Of a stretch of 64,000 bases of DNA, positions 43,894 through 52,755 are shown piece by piece. The DNA comes from Candidatus Rhodobacter oscarellae (GTDB taxonomy: Bacteria; Pseudomonadota; Alphaproteobacteria; Rhodobacterales; Rhodobacteraceae). Under the pieces are notes generated by a model. That model was not told the DNA's origin. It ran no database searches and was given only the letters and a program-made list of their open reading frames with translations. The stretch's first letter is position 1. Each line of letters starts with the position of its first letter. The stretch covers positions 115,830 through 179,829 of the forward strand of contig NZ_LFTY01000001.1 of NCBI RefSeq assembly GCF_001078595.1. Reading direction: 5' to 3'. Both the position numbers and the translations under genes were made by a program.

Positions 43894-44826
43894 CTAGCCG
43901 AGGGGTTCCTTTCCAACACCGATCCGCATTCGATGCGGGCCGAAGAGGCAGGCGAGACCAAGGATGATGCCGGAAGCGGTGGCGATCATACCCGCGGCGC
44001 TGACGGCGTTCGTCGCGCCCAACCAAAGCGGGCCGTAGCCTGCAAAGACATAGCCCAAGATGGCGGAGAGCGTCGCAAAGGCCACCGACCACCAGATCTG
44101 ATGCTCCAAAGAGTTCGTCATCAGGCGGGCCGCGGCCGGTGGGCAGATGAACATCGCGATCACGATGATCGAGCCGACGGCGTCAAAGGCCGCCACTGCC
44201 GCCACTGCGGCGGTGACCACAAGCCCAAAGCCGAGCGCGGATACCGGGATGCCGAGCACCTGTGCAAACCCTTCGTCGAAGGTCGCTATCTTGAGCCAGC
44301 GCCAGAAAACCAAGGTCAGAACAACAACGATGGCGCAGACGATGGCGATCCGGGGCAATTCGTGCGGCAGCGTTGCAAGCGCCGCCGGATCGAGCAGGGA
44401 GTGCCAGCCCTCGGCCCGGAACCAGATGAGCGACTCTAGATTGCCCATGAGCGCGTGCTCTACGTCGATATGCACCTTGCTGGTGTCGGTTTGCTCTAGG
44501 ATCAGCACCCCGCCCGCGAACATTGACGTGAATACGACCCCCATGGCGGCGCCCGGCTCGATCCGGCCCAGACGCTTGACCGCTTCGATCAGGATCACGG
44601 CGACCACGGCGGCGCCCGCCGCCCCTATCAGCATCGGGATCGCCGAGATGGTGCCGGTTATGATGAAGGCCACGACGATGCCCGGCAAAACGACATGGCT
44701 GATCGCATCGCCGATCAGAGCCTGGCGGCGCAGGATCAGGAAGTTCCCCGGCAAGGCACAGGCGATCGCCGCGAGCACCCCGATAAGGAGCGGCGTTAGC
44801 GAGAACTGGACAAAATCTGCACCCAT
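43894..44826 (-). CDS. manganese/zinc ABC transporter permease (second)
   Basis: This 310-residue integral membrane protein belongs to the ABC-3 (ZnuB/MntB/TroD) family. It has about eight hydrophobic segments and the ABC-3 core GNFLILRRQALIGDAISHVVLPGI with its metal-pathway region. It overlaps the first permease by one base and is the last gene of a four-gene importer. It would form a heterodimer with the preceding permease. Confidence 0.9.
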   Translation of the reverse strand: MGADFVQFSLTPLLIGVLAAIACALPGNFLILRRQALIGDAISHVVLPGIVVAFIITGTISAIPMLIGAAGAAVVAVILIEAVKRLGRIEPGAAMGVVFTSMFAGGVLILEQTDTSKVHIDVEHALMGNLESLIWFRAEGWHSLLDPAALATLPHELPRIAIVCAIVVVLTLVFWRWLKIATFDEGFAQVLGIPVSALGFGLVVTAAVAAVAAFDAVGSIIVIAMFICPPAAARLMTNSLEHQIWWSVAFATLSAILGYVFAGYGPLWLGATNAVSAAGMIATASGIILGLACLFGPHRMRIGVGKEPLG

Positions 44827-46040
44827 TATGCGCCCCCCACGGCAGCCGGCGGACCGAGCCTGCGGTCAAAATCTGCAATTTCATCCGCGGTGAAGACATC
44901 CTCGATGGGAGTCAGCCCGTCATATCGCCCCGTAAGACCAACATCCTGATGCACTTCGCGCGCGACATCCCAACGGCGCTCGTCTCGCGCGATCTTGGCG
45001 GCCTGCGCGCGCCCGGTCTGAGTTGGCACGCCGTCGGCGCGCACCAGGCCGTCGCGGCGCAGCAGGCGCAACGTGTAGGCCTCGCGGATCGGATGCTGCG
45101 CGGCCAGCGACAACAACCCCTGGCGCCGGTGCACACGCGCCTGGAACCTTCGGTGGCGGATCACGGCGGCCAGCACGCCGCGCACAGGCGCAAAGAGAAG
45201 CGACAACACAAAGATGCCCGCCGCGACCAACACGATGATCGGCCCGGTCGGCAGCGCGGGTGCCGAGGCCGAGAAGGCCGCGCCAAGGTAACCCGATGCG
45301 CCACCAACCGCGCCCGCGATCCAGATCACGCGGTTCGACCTCTCAGTCCAAAAGCGCGCCGTGACGGCGGGGATAATCAGCATGGCAACGATCAGGATCA
45401 GCCCAACAAGCTTGAGCCCGATGACGGTGACGGCCATGACCAGCCCCATCATCAAAAGGTCGATACGGCGCACGTCATAACCCATGGCCGCGGCATACTC
45501 GCTGTCAAAGGCCACCAGCGTCATTGGGCGGCGCATGAGCCATGTGGCGAGGACCGCAAGCGAGCCGCCCACGGCAATCACAACGGCATCCTGAAACAAC
45601 ATGCCCGCGGTGGAGCCGAGCAGGAAACCCTCCAACCCCGCCTGCCGTCCGGCGCTCATGGATTGGATGATCGTCAAGAGCACGATGCCGACACCAAAGA
45701 ACACGCCCAGGACAGCGCCGATGGCGGCATCCTCGGCAAGGCGCGTGCGGCGTGTGATCCATTCGATCAACAAAAGCCCGATCCAGGCCGTGACGGCGGA
45801 GCCGAGCAGCAAGCCGATGAGGCTTCGCCCTTCGCCGCCCAGACTGACCATCAGGATGAAGGCGATCCCCACCCCGGGCAGCGTCGCATGGGCCACCGCA
45901 TCGGAGACAAGCGCGCGCTTTCTAAGAAAAAGGAAGGCGCCCGACGACCCGGCCGCAAATCCCAGGAGCGCGGCGCCAACGGCCACCAGCGTCGCGTTGT
46001 ATCCCGCCTGCAAAAGTAAGGCATTCAGGAAAGGCTGCAC
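44826..46040 (-). CDS. manganese/zinc ABC transporter permease with C-terminal winged-helix-like extension
   Basis: This 404-residue protein has an N-terminal ABC-3 permease domain (FLFLRKRALVSDAVAHATLPGVGIAF) up to about residue 290. A basic soluble tail of roughly 110 residues follows (REAYTLRLLRRDGLVRADGVPTQTGRAQAAKIARDERRWDVARE), which reads like a winged-helix domain of the DtxR/MntR sort. Such TroC-type fusions occur in several importers. The tail may sense metal or dock the ATPase. Confidence 0.88.
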   Translation of the reverse strand: MQPFLNALLLQAGYNATLVAVGAALLGFAAGSSGAFLFLRKRALVSDAVAHATLPGVGIAFILMVSLGGEGRSLIGLLLGSAVTAWIGLLLIEWITRRTRLAEDAAIGAVLGVFFGVGIVLLTIIQSMSAGRQAGLEGFLLGSTAGMLFQDAVVIAVGGSLAVLATWLMRRPMTLVAFDSEYAAAMGYDVRRIDLLMMGLVMAVTVIGLKLVGLILIVAMLIIPAVTARFWTERSNRVIWIAGAVGGASGYLGAAFSASAPALPTGPIIVLVAAGIFVLSLLFAPVRGVLAAVIRHRRFQARVHRRQGLLSLAAQHPIREAYTLRLLRRDGLVRADGVPTQTGRAQAAKIARDERRWDVAREVHQDVGLTGRYDGLTPIEDVFTADEIADFDRRLGPPAAVGGA

Positions 46041-46880
46041 TCAAACGCCCCTCGCCAAGGACAGCTCGTCCAGATGCGTGGCCGCGAGGCGCCCGCCATA
46101 GGTGGCCTGAAGGTTCTCGGTCGTAAAGGCCGTCTCGACAGGCCCTTCCGCGATCCGGCGCACGTTGATCAGGAAGACGTGGTCAAAATATTCGCGCACG
46201 GTCGAGAGGTCGTGGTGCACGGACACCAAAGCCTTGCCGCCGGCCTTCAAGAGCTCCAGCACATCGATGATCGCGCGTTCGGTCGCGGCGTCGACACCCG
46301 CGAAGGGCTCGTCCAGAAGATAGAGGTCAGCGTCTTGTGCCAGGGCGCGGGCCAGGAATACCCGTTGCTGCTGCCCGCCAGAGAGCTGCCCGATCTGCCT
46401 GTCCGCGAAATCGGCCATGCCAACGCGATCCAAGCACTCCAAAGCCCATGCCTTCATCTGGCCGGACAGCCGCCTGAGCAGGCCGATTTTGCGATAGAGA
46501 CCCATCTGCACGACATCAACCACGGTCGTCGGAAAGTCCCAATCCACGCTCGCGCGCTGCGGCACATAGGCGATGCGATCACGGGCTTGTTCAATGGGCT
46601 GGCCGAAGACGTGGACCTCGCCGGATAGGCGCGGGATCACGCCGAGCGACGCCTTTAGGAGGGTCGATTTGCCTGCGCCATTCGGCCCGATGATGGCCGA
46701 CATCGCTTTGGCGGGAAAGCTTGCATCGACGGAGAACACCGCCGGCTTCTCGCCGTAGGATACGGTGACGCCCCTGACAGTGAGGGGCGCGTCCGAAACA
46801 GAAGCGACGGCCGGGTACGTGACCCGACCGTCTTGCGCAGCCATTACGGGCTGCTGGATACGTGTTGTGGACGGATCCAT
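46041..46880 (-). CDS. manganese/zinc ABC transporter ATP-binding protein
   Basis: This 279-residue ATPase has Walker [10 protein letters not shown] (65-73), signature [18 protein letters not shown], Walker [13 protein letters not shown] and switch His in [10 protein letters not shown]. The first 35 residues precede the ABC fold and are not conserved. The stop codon abuts the permease start. It powers uptake by the two permeases. Confidence 0.9.
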   Translation of the reverse strand: MDPSTTRIQQPVMAAQDGRVTYPAVASVSDAPLTVRGVTVSYGEKPAVFSVDASFPAKAMSAIIGPNGAGKSTLLKASLGVIPRLSGEVHVFGQPIEQARDRIAYVPQRASVDWDFPTTVVDVVQMGLYRKIGLLRRLSGQMKAWALECLDRVGMADFADRQIGQLSGGQQQRVFLARALAQDADLYLLDEPFAGVDAATERAIIDVLELLKAGGKALVSVHHDLSTVREYFDHVFLINVRRIAEGPVETAFTTENLQATYGGRLAATHLDELSLARGV

Positions 46881-47836
46881 CAGTTCAGGAGGCCCAGCAT
46901 TCCGTCTTCCGGCGATTGACCACCCAGTGCTGCCGAGATGGTGGTCGCATTGTGGTCGATCATGCCGACATAGGTGCCCTCGTAGGTGCCGGGCTCGCCC
47001 ATTGCGTCGGAGAAGAGCTCGCCACCGATGACGACCTCGTGGCCTTCGGCCGCCGCACCCTCGATCAGCGCCTGGATGTTGCGATCCGATACCGACGTTT
47101 CAACGAATACGGCGCGGATGTCACGCGACACCAGCATGTCGACCAGCTCGCCGATGCGCTGGAGACCAGCCTCGGATTCCGTCGAGATGCCCTGGATGCC
47201 GACAACCTCAAAGCCAAAGGCGTTGCCGAAGTAGTTGAAAGCGTCATGCGCAGAGAGAACAACGCGGCTTTCGACCGGCACGGTGGACAGAACTTCGTTG
47301 GTGTAGCTCGCCAGATGGCGCAGTTGGTCCAGGTAGGCCTCCGCATTTGCGTTGAATGCATCCGCGCCTTCCGGGCTCGCATCAATCAGCGCATCGCGCA
47401 CATTGACGACGACGCGCGACCAGAGGTTCGGGTTCATCCACAGATGCGGATCGAACCGGCCTTCGTAGTCTTCGGATCCGAGCAGCAGGTTCGCTGGGAC
47501 CGCCTCGGCCACCGCAACGACGTTTCCGCCCTCGCTAAGACCGACCATGAAGTCTTCCATCTGCGCTTCAAGGTAGAGACCGTTCCACACAACCAGATCA
47601 GCATTGGCCAGTGCCACGATGTCGGTTCGGGTCTGGCGGTACGCGTGCGGATCGACGCCTGCGCCCATCAGGGCCTGAACCTCAACGAGGTCGCCACCGA
47701 TATTCGTGACCGCGTCCGCAATCATACCAGTGGTGGCCACAACGTTTAGCCGCTCCTGCGCGACGGCCCAGCTGGCCGGAAGCGCCATGCTGATCGCCGC
47801 GGCGGCAGCCAGGAAGGCCCTTTTGTTGATGATCAT
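46880..47836 (-). CDS. manganese/zinc ABC transporter substrate-binding protein
   Basis: This 318-residue protein runs from the ATG at 47836, which follows AAGGAG with a seven-base spacer. The frame extends 27 codons upstream without support. It has a signal peptide (residues 1-27, AVA-Q) and a cluster A-I binding protein fold with metal ligands H64 (VDPHAY), H131 (FDPHLWMNP) and H197 (SAHDAFNYF) plus a late Asp (MIDHN). The His-rich loop of ZnuA is absent, which leans towards manganese. It is preceded by two palindromic operators. Confidence 0.9.
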   Translation of the reverse strand: MIINKRAFLAAAAAISMALPASWAVAQERLNVVATTGMIADAVTNIGGDLVEVQALMGAGVDPHAYRQTRTDIVALANADLVVWNGLYLEAQMEDFMVGLSEGGNVVAVAEAVPANLLLGSEDYEGRFDPHLWMNPNLWSRVVVNVRDALIDASPEGADAFNANAEAYLDQLRHLASYTNEVLSTVPVESRVVLSAHDAFNYFGNAFGFEVVGIQGISTESEAGLQRIGELVDMLVSRDIRAVFVETSVSDRNIQALIEGAAAEGHEVVIGGELFSDAMGEPGTYEGTYVGMIDHNATTISAALGGQSPEDGMLGLLN

Positions 47837-47895
47837 AGATAGCTCCTTGTTCGAATCGGCCCGACTGCCGAGCGCGCTCTTTAACGGATTGGTAA

Positions 47896-47910
47896 TGCGA
47901 AGCGTTCGCA
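47896..47910. promoter_or_regulatory. palindromic operator 1 ahead of metal importer
   Basis: TGCGAAGCGTTCGCA is a perfect palindrome (6-3-6). It lies 60 bases before the binding-protein start and in the gap to the divergent Fur-family gene. Its style suits a Fur-type repressor. Confidence 0.65.
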
Positions 47911-47922
47911 ACGTCAATGAAA

Positions 47923-47939
47923 TTGCGAAGCGTTCTCAA
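47923..47939. promoter_or_regulatory. palindromic operator 2 ahead of metal importer
   Basis: TTGCGAAGCGTTCTCAA is a near-perfect copy of operator 1 with one mismatch between its arms, centred 28 bases away. The two sites lie between the importer and the regulator genes, so both directions may be controlled. Confidence 0.6.
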
Positions 47940-47979
47940 GTTTGTTGCTCAGACTCATTGAATGAGTTAATCACAGGCC

Positions 47980-48402
47980 ATGTCAGAGAAATTCCATAGC
48001 GATCGGGGTGATACACTTCTGAGGGTCGCGCGCCTGCAAGTTACGAAGCCGCGGCTGGCAATCGCCCGCGTTCTGGTCGAAGCCGAGGACCACCCGGACG
48101 CCGAGCAAGTGTTGGCCCGCGCCCGCAAAAACGATCCAAGAGTTAGCCGGGCAACTGTGTACCGGACCCTCGCTGCCTTGGCCAAGAATGACCTGCTACT
48201 TACCCACACCTTCGACGGGAACGCCACGCGCTACGAACTGGCCGGGCGACCGCATCACGATCATATTATCGATGTCGAGACAGGCGAAGTGCGCGAGTTC
48301 GTGTCGCACGAGATCGAGCGCCTTCAAGCGCGTGTCGCAGAAGATCATGGCTACAAGATCGTAGCACATCGCCTGGAATTGTACTGCCGGAAGGCGCTGT
48401 AG
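47980..48402 (+). CDS. Fur-family metal-responsive regulator (Mur/Zur-like)
   Basis: This 140-residue protein has a winged HTH (QVTKPRLAIARVLVEAEDHPDAEQVLARA.....SRATVYRTLAALAKNDLLLTHTF) and a dimer/metal domain with RPHHDHIIDVETGEVREFVSHEIERLQ, typical of Fur/Mur. The CXXC structural zinc motifs of many Fur proteins are lacking. It is divergent from the metal importer, so it probably represses it when manganese or zinc is plentiful. Which metal it senses is inferred. Confidence 0.87.
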   Translation: MSEKFHSDRGDTLLRVARLQVTKPRLAIARVLVEAEDHPDAEQVLARARKNDPRVSRATVYRTLAALAKNDLLLTHTFDGNATRYELAGRPHHDHIIDVETGEVREFVSHEIERLQARVAEDHGYKIVAHRLELYCRKAL

Positions 48403-48403
48403 C

Positions 48404-48826
48404 ATGGCGCGGAAACCTTCTAAATCTTACAAGCAATTGCTTGCCGCGAATGGGTTGCGCCCAACACGTCAACGCCTGGCACTTGCAAAGCTCCTGTTTG
48501 AGGGGGGCGGACGTCATGTCGAGGCCCAAAAGCTGCATGCTGAAGCTGCGCAGGCTGGTTTCGAAATATCTCTCGCCACCGTCTACAACGCGTTGCGTGA
48601 GTTCGACCGTGCTGGCCTAATCCACCGAATTGCCATCCCAAGCGAACGTGTGTGGTTCGATACCGACACCGGTTCGCACCGACACTATTACATTGAGGAC
48701 GAGGACAGAGTTTTGGATGTGCCGGAGGCAATCGATATTGCAGCCCCAAAAGGCTATCGCATCGCGCGGATCGATACGATCGTTCACCTGATCGGAGCCG
48801 AGGACGACGAAACCGTCTTGGAATAG
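48404..48826 (+). CDS. irr: Irr-type Fur-family iron response regulator
   Basis: This 140-residue protein is homologous to Irr: LRPTRQRLALAKLLFEGGGRHVEAQKLHAEA, SLATVYNALREFDRAGLIHRIAI and HRHYYIEDEDRVLDVPEA. The HRHYY segment corresponds to the His-rich heme-sensing motif, with Arg in the middle position. In alphaproteobacteria Irr controls heme and iron genes. The gene starts one base after the preceding Fur-family gene, so the two regulators are co-transcribed, which is notable. Confidence 0.85.
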   Translation: MARKPSKSYKQLLAANGLRPTRQRLALAKLLFEGGGRHVEAQKLHAEAAQAGFEISLATVYNALREFDRAGLIHRIAIPSERVWFDTDTGSHRHYYIEDEDRVLDVPEAIDIAAPKGYRIARIDTIVHLIGAEDDETVLE

Positions 48827-49009
48827 AGCGGTGCATGATACTTTGTAGGTTTCTGAGCCGATTTCGGACGTGCGCCCCTGAACCTCCCAAGATTTTTCCC
48901 TGGTTCGCCTGCGTCGTCTTGGCCTCAAGTTAGGCAAACGATCTTTAGGAAACCCCCGTGAGAGTCGTTGAGACCTGTAGCGAGCGATTGAAGGGCAGCG
49001 CCCCTAAAC

Positions 49010-49043
49010 GTCCCTAAAATAAGAAAGCCGCCCGAAGGCGGCC
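49010..49043 (-). terminator. rho-independent terminator of tRNA-fMet
   Basis: Read on the minus strand, GCCGCC-TTCG-GGCGGC (49027-49042) is followed by TTTCTTATTTT. It lies about 30 bases past the tRNA 3' end. The tetraloop UUCG makes it stable. Confidence 0.75.
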
Positions 49044-49073
49044 TACTTATCACTTTGTTTCCGTTGCGGCTTT

Positions 49074-49151
<78 letters not shown>

Positions 49152-49444
49152 CCAAGTCCCGATCAACGGAGACCTCCACTTAGCGGCGCGCCCGCCGGGG
49201 TTCAATGGGCAAATCCTCATTTTGTAAATTTTTTATGGCGCGGCGTTCGGTTGGTGTTTCTGGGCGCTCCGACGCCAAGGGGCCAACCACGCGCAAAGAG
49301 CGTGGCGAGGAGCTCCAGTAGGATTAGGAAATCACCCTGAGAGTTGCGATCAGGGGTCTCGCTTGGCGCGTCGGCGCGGCCGATGGCGGGATGGGCGCCA
49401 TGATCCAATGCGACATGATGGACCTGCCGCGCGGTGGATCCAGC

Positions 49445-50203
49445 CTATAGCCGGATCGCGGCGATCAGCCTGCCGTAATCCGCCTCTTTATTGTGGACGG
49501 AACGGCGGTAAGAGTAGAACAACTTTGGATCGTCATATGTACAATGGCGCGTCCATTCGGCATGCCCGACACCGGCGGCGCGCAACCGAGACAGCCCAAA
49601 GCCCGGCAGGTCGAAATGGTAGCGATCGCCATTGCCGTTCACGAAGAAGCGCGCGTGCTCCTGGTCCGCGTCGAAGAAGCGCTCGAAGAACTCTGGACCG
49701 ACCTCGTAGGACTTTTGGCTGATCGAGGGGCCGATCACGGCGGTGATCTTTTGGCGCTCTGCGCCCGCCGCCACCATCGCGTCCACGGTGGCCTCTAACA
49801 CCCCCTCAAAGGCGCCCTTCCAGCCAGCATGCGCCGCACCCACAACCCCGTTCGCGGCGTCCGCAAACAGCACCGGCTGGCAGTCAGCGCTTAGCACGCC
49901 CAAGGCAATGCCCGGGGTCGCCGTGACAAGCCCGTCCGCCTTTTGTTCGCCCGAGGCGATTGGGGCGTCCAGCGTAAGCACCCGCGCAGAGTGGGTTTGA
50001 TGCACGGTGACCAGCGCCTCTGGCGCTATATCCAGAGCCTCGGCCACACGGGCGCGGTTGACGGCTACCGCGCTTCTTTGATCGCTGGAGCCATACCCGC
50101 AGTTCAGCCCCTTGAACACGCCCGAGGACGCGCCACCGCGCCGCGTGAAAAAGCCATGCCGCAGCGTCGACAAACCATCGGCGGTAATGATCTCTAGTGT
50201 CAT
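49445..50203 (-). CDS. pgeF: peptidoglycan editing factor PgeF (YfiH family)
   Basis: This 252-residue multicopper-oxidase-like-fold protein clears mis-made muropeptides (purine nucleoside phosphorylase activity has been seen in relatives). The conserved metal/active site is present: VTVHQTHSARVL, SADCQPVLFAD, VGAAHAGWKGAFEGV and the late RHCTYDDPKLFYSYRR. It overlaps the methyltransferase gene by four bases and lies in a minus-strand run lgt-midA-pgeF. Confidence 0.92.
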   Translation of the reverse strand: MTLEIITADGLSTLRHGFFTRRGGASSGVFKGLNCGYGSSDQRSAVAVNRARVAEALDIAPEALVTVHQTHSARVLTLDAPIASGEQKADGLVTATPGIALGVLSADCQPVLFADAANGVVGAAHAGWKGAFEGVLEATVDAMVAAGAERQKITAVIGPSISQKSYEVGPEFFERFFDADQEHARFFVNGNGDRYHFDLPGFGLSRLRAAGVGHAEWTRHCTYDDPKLFYSYRRSVHNKEADYGRLIAAIRL

Positions 50204-51264
50204 GGGTCCAGTCCCGGCAGTCGTGCTGCACCGTCTGGTGTTAGTCCGAGTGCTTTGAACAGGCTCCCCATTTCTTGCGGGTGCGTCAAGCGCCGATGAG
50301 CGGCAATATGCGCATCGAGCCTGTCGCCCTCCAACCGCTTGGCCAGGGCCTGCGCGCGCGCCGTTATGCCGAGCCGTTCCAGGAACACGCCTTGATTGGT
50401 CATTGCGCTAACCTGGACGCCCTTAGCGGCCATCGAAAGCGCCTCGAAGTCCACATGCGCGGTCAGGTCCGCTTGGCCGGGCTCGGCCAAGGGCGCCACC
50501 ATTTCATGCGCCTTCAGCGCCTGGAAAGTGTCCCCGCGAGAGCACCAATCACCGTAGTCTAGCAGAATTGCTGCGCCGCCATGCTGACCGATTCGTTGCG
50601 CAATCTCTGCGATGATGGGCCGCGCGGGGGCGCAGGTCTCGACGATCTCGCCCGGCTGCGTATCGCTCAGCCGGTGCATCAGGTCGCCATAGGGCGTGTC
50701 CGGGCCAAGCACCATCGAAAGCTGCTGATCCTGCGCGGTCACCAGATGCTCGTGCCAGCCCACCGCGCCGCGGGTGAATTGCCGGATCGGCAGCGCGTCA
50801 AAGAACTCATTCGCCACCAGAAAAAGCGGCATATGCGGCAGTTCCTGTGCCGTGCCCAGCCAGGTCGCGTCCCGCTGCCCCAGCGCGTCCCGCTGGCGCG
50901 CACGCAGCACTGGCGACGCCTCGACAAGGTGGAGTTTCGCGGCCTCCCCCATCCCCGGCACCGTATGGATCGTCCGAAGGATGTCCGCCATAAGCGTGCC
51001 GCGCCCCGGACCAAGCTCGGCCAAGGCGAACGCCTGCGGGCTCCCCTGATCCACCCAGGCCTGAGCCAGGGCGAGCCCAAGCATCTCGCCGAACATCTGG
51101 CTGATCTCGGGCGCGGTGGTGAAATCCCCTGCCAGCCCGAACGGATCCTGGGTGGTGTAGTACCCATGCTCGGGGTGCAGCAGGCATTCGTTCATGTAGT
51201 CGGCGATGGTCAGCGGCCCGGTGGCCGCGATCCGGCGGATGAGCAGCTCGGCCAGCGGCGTCAT
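50200..51264 (-). CDS. MidA/NDUFAF7-family SAM-dependent methyltransferase
   Basis: This 354-residue class I methyltransferase has LALAELGPGRGTLMADILR as its SAM-binding glycine loop and VANEFFDALPIRQF, the NDUFAF7 hallmark. The N-terminal IADYMNECLLHPEHGYYTTQDPFGLAGDF is also typical. Mitochondrial relatives methylate an arginine of complex I. The bacterial target is not certain. It overlaps lgt and pgeF by four bases each. Confidence 0.9.
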   Translation of the reverse strand: MTPLAELLIRRIAATGPLTIADYMNECLLHPEHGYYTTQDPFGLAGDFTTAPEISQMFGEMLGLALAQAWVDQGSPQAFALAELGPGRGTLMADILRTIHTVPGMGEAAKLHLVEASPVLRARQRDALGQRDATWLGTAQELPHMPLFLVANEFFDALPIRQFTRGAVGWHEHLVTAQDQQLSMVLGPDTPYGDLMHRLSDTQPGEIVETCAPARPIIAEIAQRIGQHGGAAILLDYGDWCSRGDTFQALKAHEMVAPLAEPGQADLTAHVDFEALSMAAKGVQVSAMTNQGVFLERLGITARAQALAKRLEGDRLDAHIAAHRRLTHPQEMGSLFKALGLTPDGAARLPGLDP

Positions 51265-52136
51265 GCGCGCCGCCGCGCCCAGACGAAGAGCGCCACACCG
51301 ATTATGATCATCGGCAGCGACAGCAGTTGCCCCATGGTGATGCCCGCGGGGCCGATGGCGATGACATGCCCCCAGGGGTTCTCGGCCGTGATGAACTGCG
51401 CGTCCGCCTGGCGGAAGAACTCCACGATGAACCGCGCAACGCCATAGCCCGCAAAGAACAGCGCCGTCAGCAGCCAGGGGGTCTTGAACGCCCCGCGTCG
51501 GAAGGCGAGATACAGCAGCAGCGCGCCAAGGACGATCCCCTCAAGCGCCGCCTCATAAAGCTGGCTGGGATGCCGCGCGCAGAGCCCAGGCAGGATGCCC
51601 GCGCAGTCCTGCGCCGCCTGGCCGGGGAAGATCACCGCCCAGGGCGCATCGCTCGGGCGCCCCCAAAGCTCTGCATTGACGAAGTTAGAAACTCGGCCCA
51701 GCAAGAGAGCCGGCGCCGTGGCCAGGGCCAGAACGTCGGCCACGCTGCCGACGTGCAGCTTGTTGCGCCAGCTAAACAGCACAATCGCCACCCCAACCCC
51801 GATGAAACCACCGTGGAACGCCATGCCGCCCTGCCATACCGCCAGGATCTCGCCGGGGTTCTGCAGGTAATAGCCCGGCTGGTAGAACAGCACATAGCCG
51901 ATGCGCCCACCCAGGATGACGCCAAGGATGATCCCGGTCAGCAAGTCCTCAACCTGCTTGGGCGTCATCACTGGATCGCCCGTCCAGATCGCGGGCCGCG
52001 TCACCGCCGCAACGGCGATCCGCCAGCCGATCAGGATGCCCACGATATAGGCCAGCGCGTACCAGCGCAGGGCGAAGCCGCCGATGGAAAAGATCTCGGG
52101 CGAGACGTCAGGGAAGGGGATCGCGGCTGGCAACAT
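51261..52136 (-). CDS. lgt: prolipoprotein diacylglyceryl transferase
   Basis: This protein of 291 residues runs from the ATG at 52136. An in-frame TTG twelve codons earlier is unlikely. It has seven or so membrane spans, with the Lgt signature GGRIGYVLFYQPGYYLQNPGEIL, MAFHGGFIGV and LGRVSNFVNAELWGRPSD (essential Arg and Asn). It transfers diacylglycerol from phosphatidylglycerol to the lipobox Cys of prolipoproteins. It is divergent from ubiK. Confidence 0.95.
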   Translation of the reverse strand: MLPAAIPFPDVSPEIFSIGGFALRWYALAYIVGILIGWRIAVAAVTRPAIWTGDPVMTPKQVEDLLTGIILGVILGGRIGYVLFYQPGYYLQNPGEILAVWQGGMAFHGGFIGVGVAIVLFSWRNKLHVGSVADVLALATAPALLLGRVSNFVNAELWGRPSDAPWAVIFPGQAAQDCAGILPGLCARHPSQLYEAALEGIVLGALLLYLAFRRGAFKTPWLLTALFFAGYGVARFIVEFFRQADAQFITAENPWGHVIAIGPAGITMGQLLSLPMIIIGVALFVWARRRA

Positions 52137-52229
52137 GGCGGCACTTGGGCCACGGGGCTGCGACGAAGTCAACCTTGCGCGGCGGACATGCGAGCCCCAT
52201 ATAGATCACAAGATGCCGAGGAGGTGCAG

Positions 52230-52505
52230 ATGCAGACCCGGAACAAGATTTTTGATGACCTTGGGCAGTTGATGACCAATGCCATGGGGGTCGCCCAGGG
52301 CGCCAAGGACGAGGCCGAGACCGCCATGAAGGGGTTGATCGACCGCTGGCTTGCCGAGCGGGACTTTGTCACGCGCGAGGAGTTCGACGCCGTGCGCGCC
52401 ATGGCGCAGAAAGCCCGCGAAGAGAACGAGGCCTTGAAGGCAAGGCTGGACGCATTGGAAGCCGCGGCGGCCAAGAAGCCCGCGCGCAAGACAAATACGT
52501 CCTGA
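52230..52505 (+). CDS. ubiK: UbiK-family accessory factor (BMFP domain)
   Basis: This 91-residue protein has an N-terminal amphipathic helix (NKIFDDLGQLMTNAMGVAQGAKDEAE) and a C-terminal coiled coil (FVTREEFDAVRAMAQKAREENEALKARLDALEAA), which is the DUF526/BMFP pattern. Such proteins form trimers that aid ubiquinone synthesis at membranes. The start follows GAGGAGG. A long frame upstream is antisense to lgt. Confidence 0.9.
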   Translation: MQTRNKIFDDLGQLMTNAMGVAQGAKDEAETAMKGLIDRWLAERDFVTREEFDAVRAMAQKAREENEALKARLDALEAAAAKKPARKTNTS

Positions 52506-52569
52506 TCTCCGCTATCGGACCCGCGACCCCATGGCGCGCCATGGCCAGACGCGTCTGCTCCGCGCCGTC

Positions 52570-52710
52570 AATTTTCTTGCAAGAAAATTGCAAAACTCTT
52601 GAAAGAGTTTCTTTGGCGCCTGAATGAAGCGTCCCGCCAATTCGATGCCTTGAGGCCGTCCGGGCCCAACTTTCCTTGGAAGGAAAGTGCAAATCTCTTG
52701 CAAGAGATTT
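52570..52710. repeat. two pairs of palindromes between convergent genes
   Basis: The four palindromes are AATTTTCTTGCAAGAAAATT at 52570-52589, AAACTCTTGAAAGAGTTT at 52593-52610, ACTTTCCTTGGAAGGAAAGT at 52669-52688 and AAATCTCTTGCAAGAGATTT at 52691-52710. They form two pairs with two- or three-base gaps. The first, second and fourth share a CTTG(C/A)AAG core, and the third has CTTGGAAG. They lie in the gap between ubiK and the dipeptide transporter genes and may serve as bidirectional terminators or REP-like elements. Confidence 0.7.
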
Positions 52711-52755
52711 GCCTCCCAAACGTCAGCAACAGGCAACCAATAAGAGCCTGTCCCT

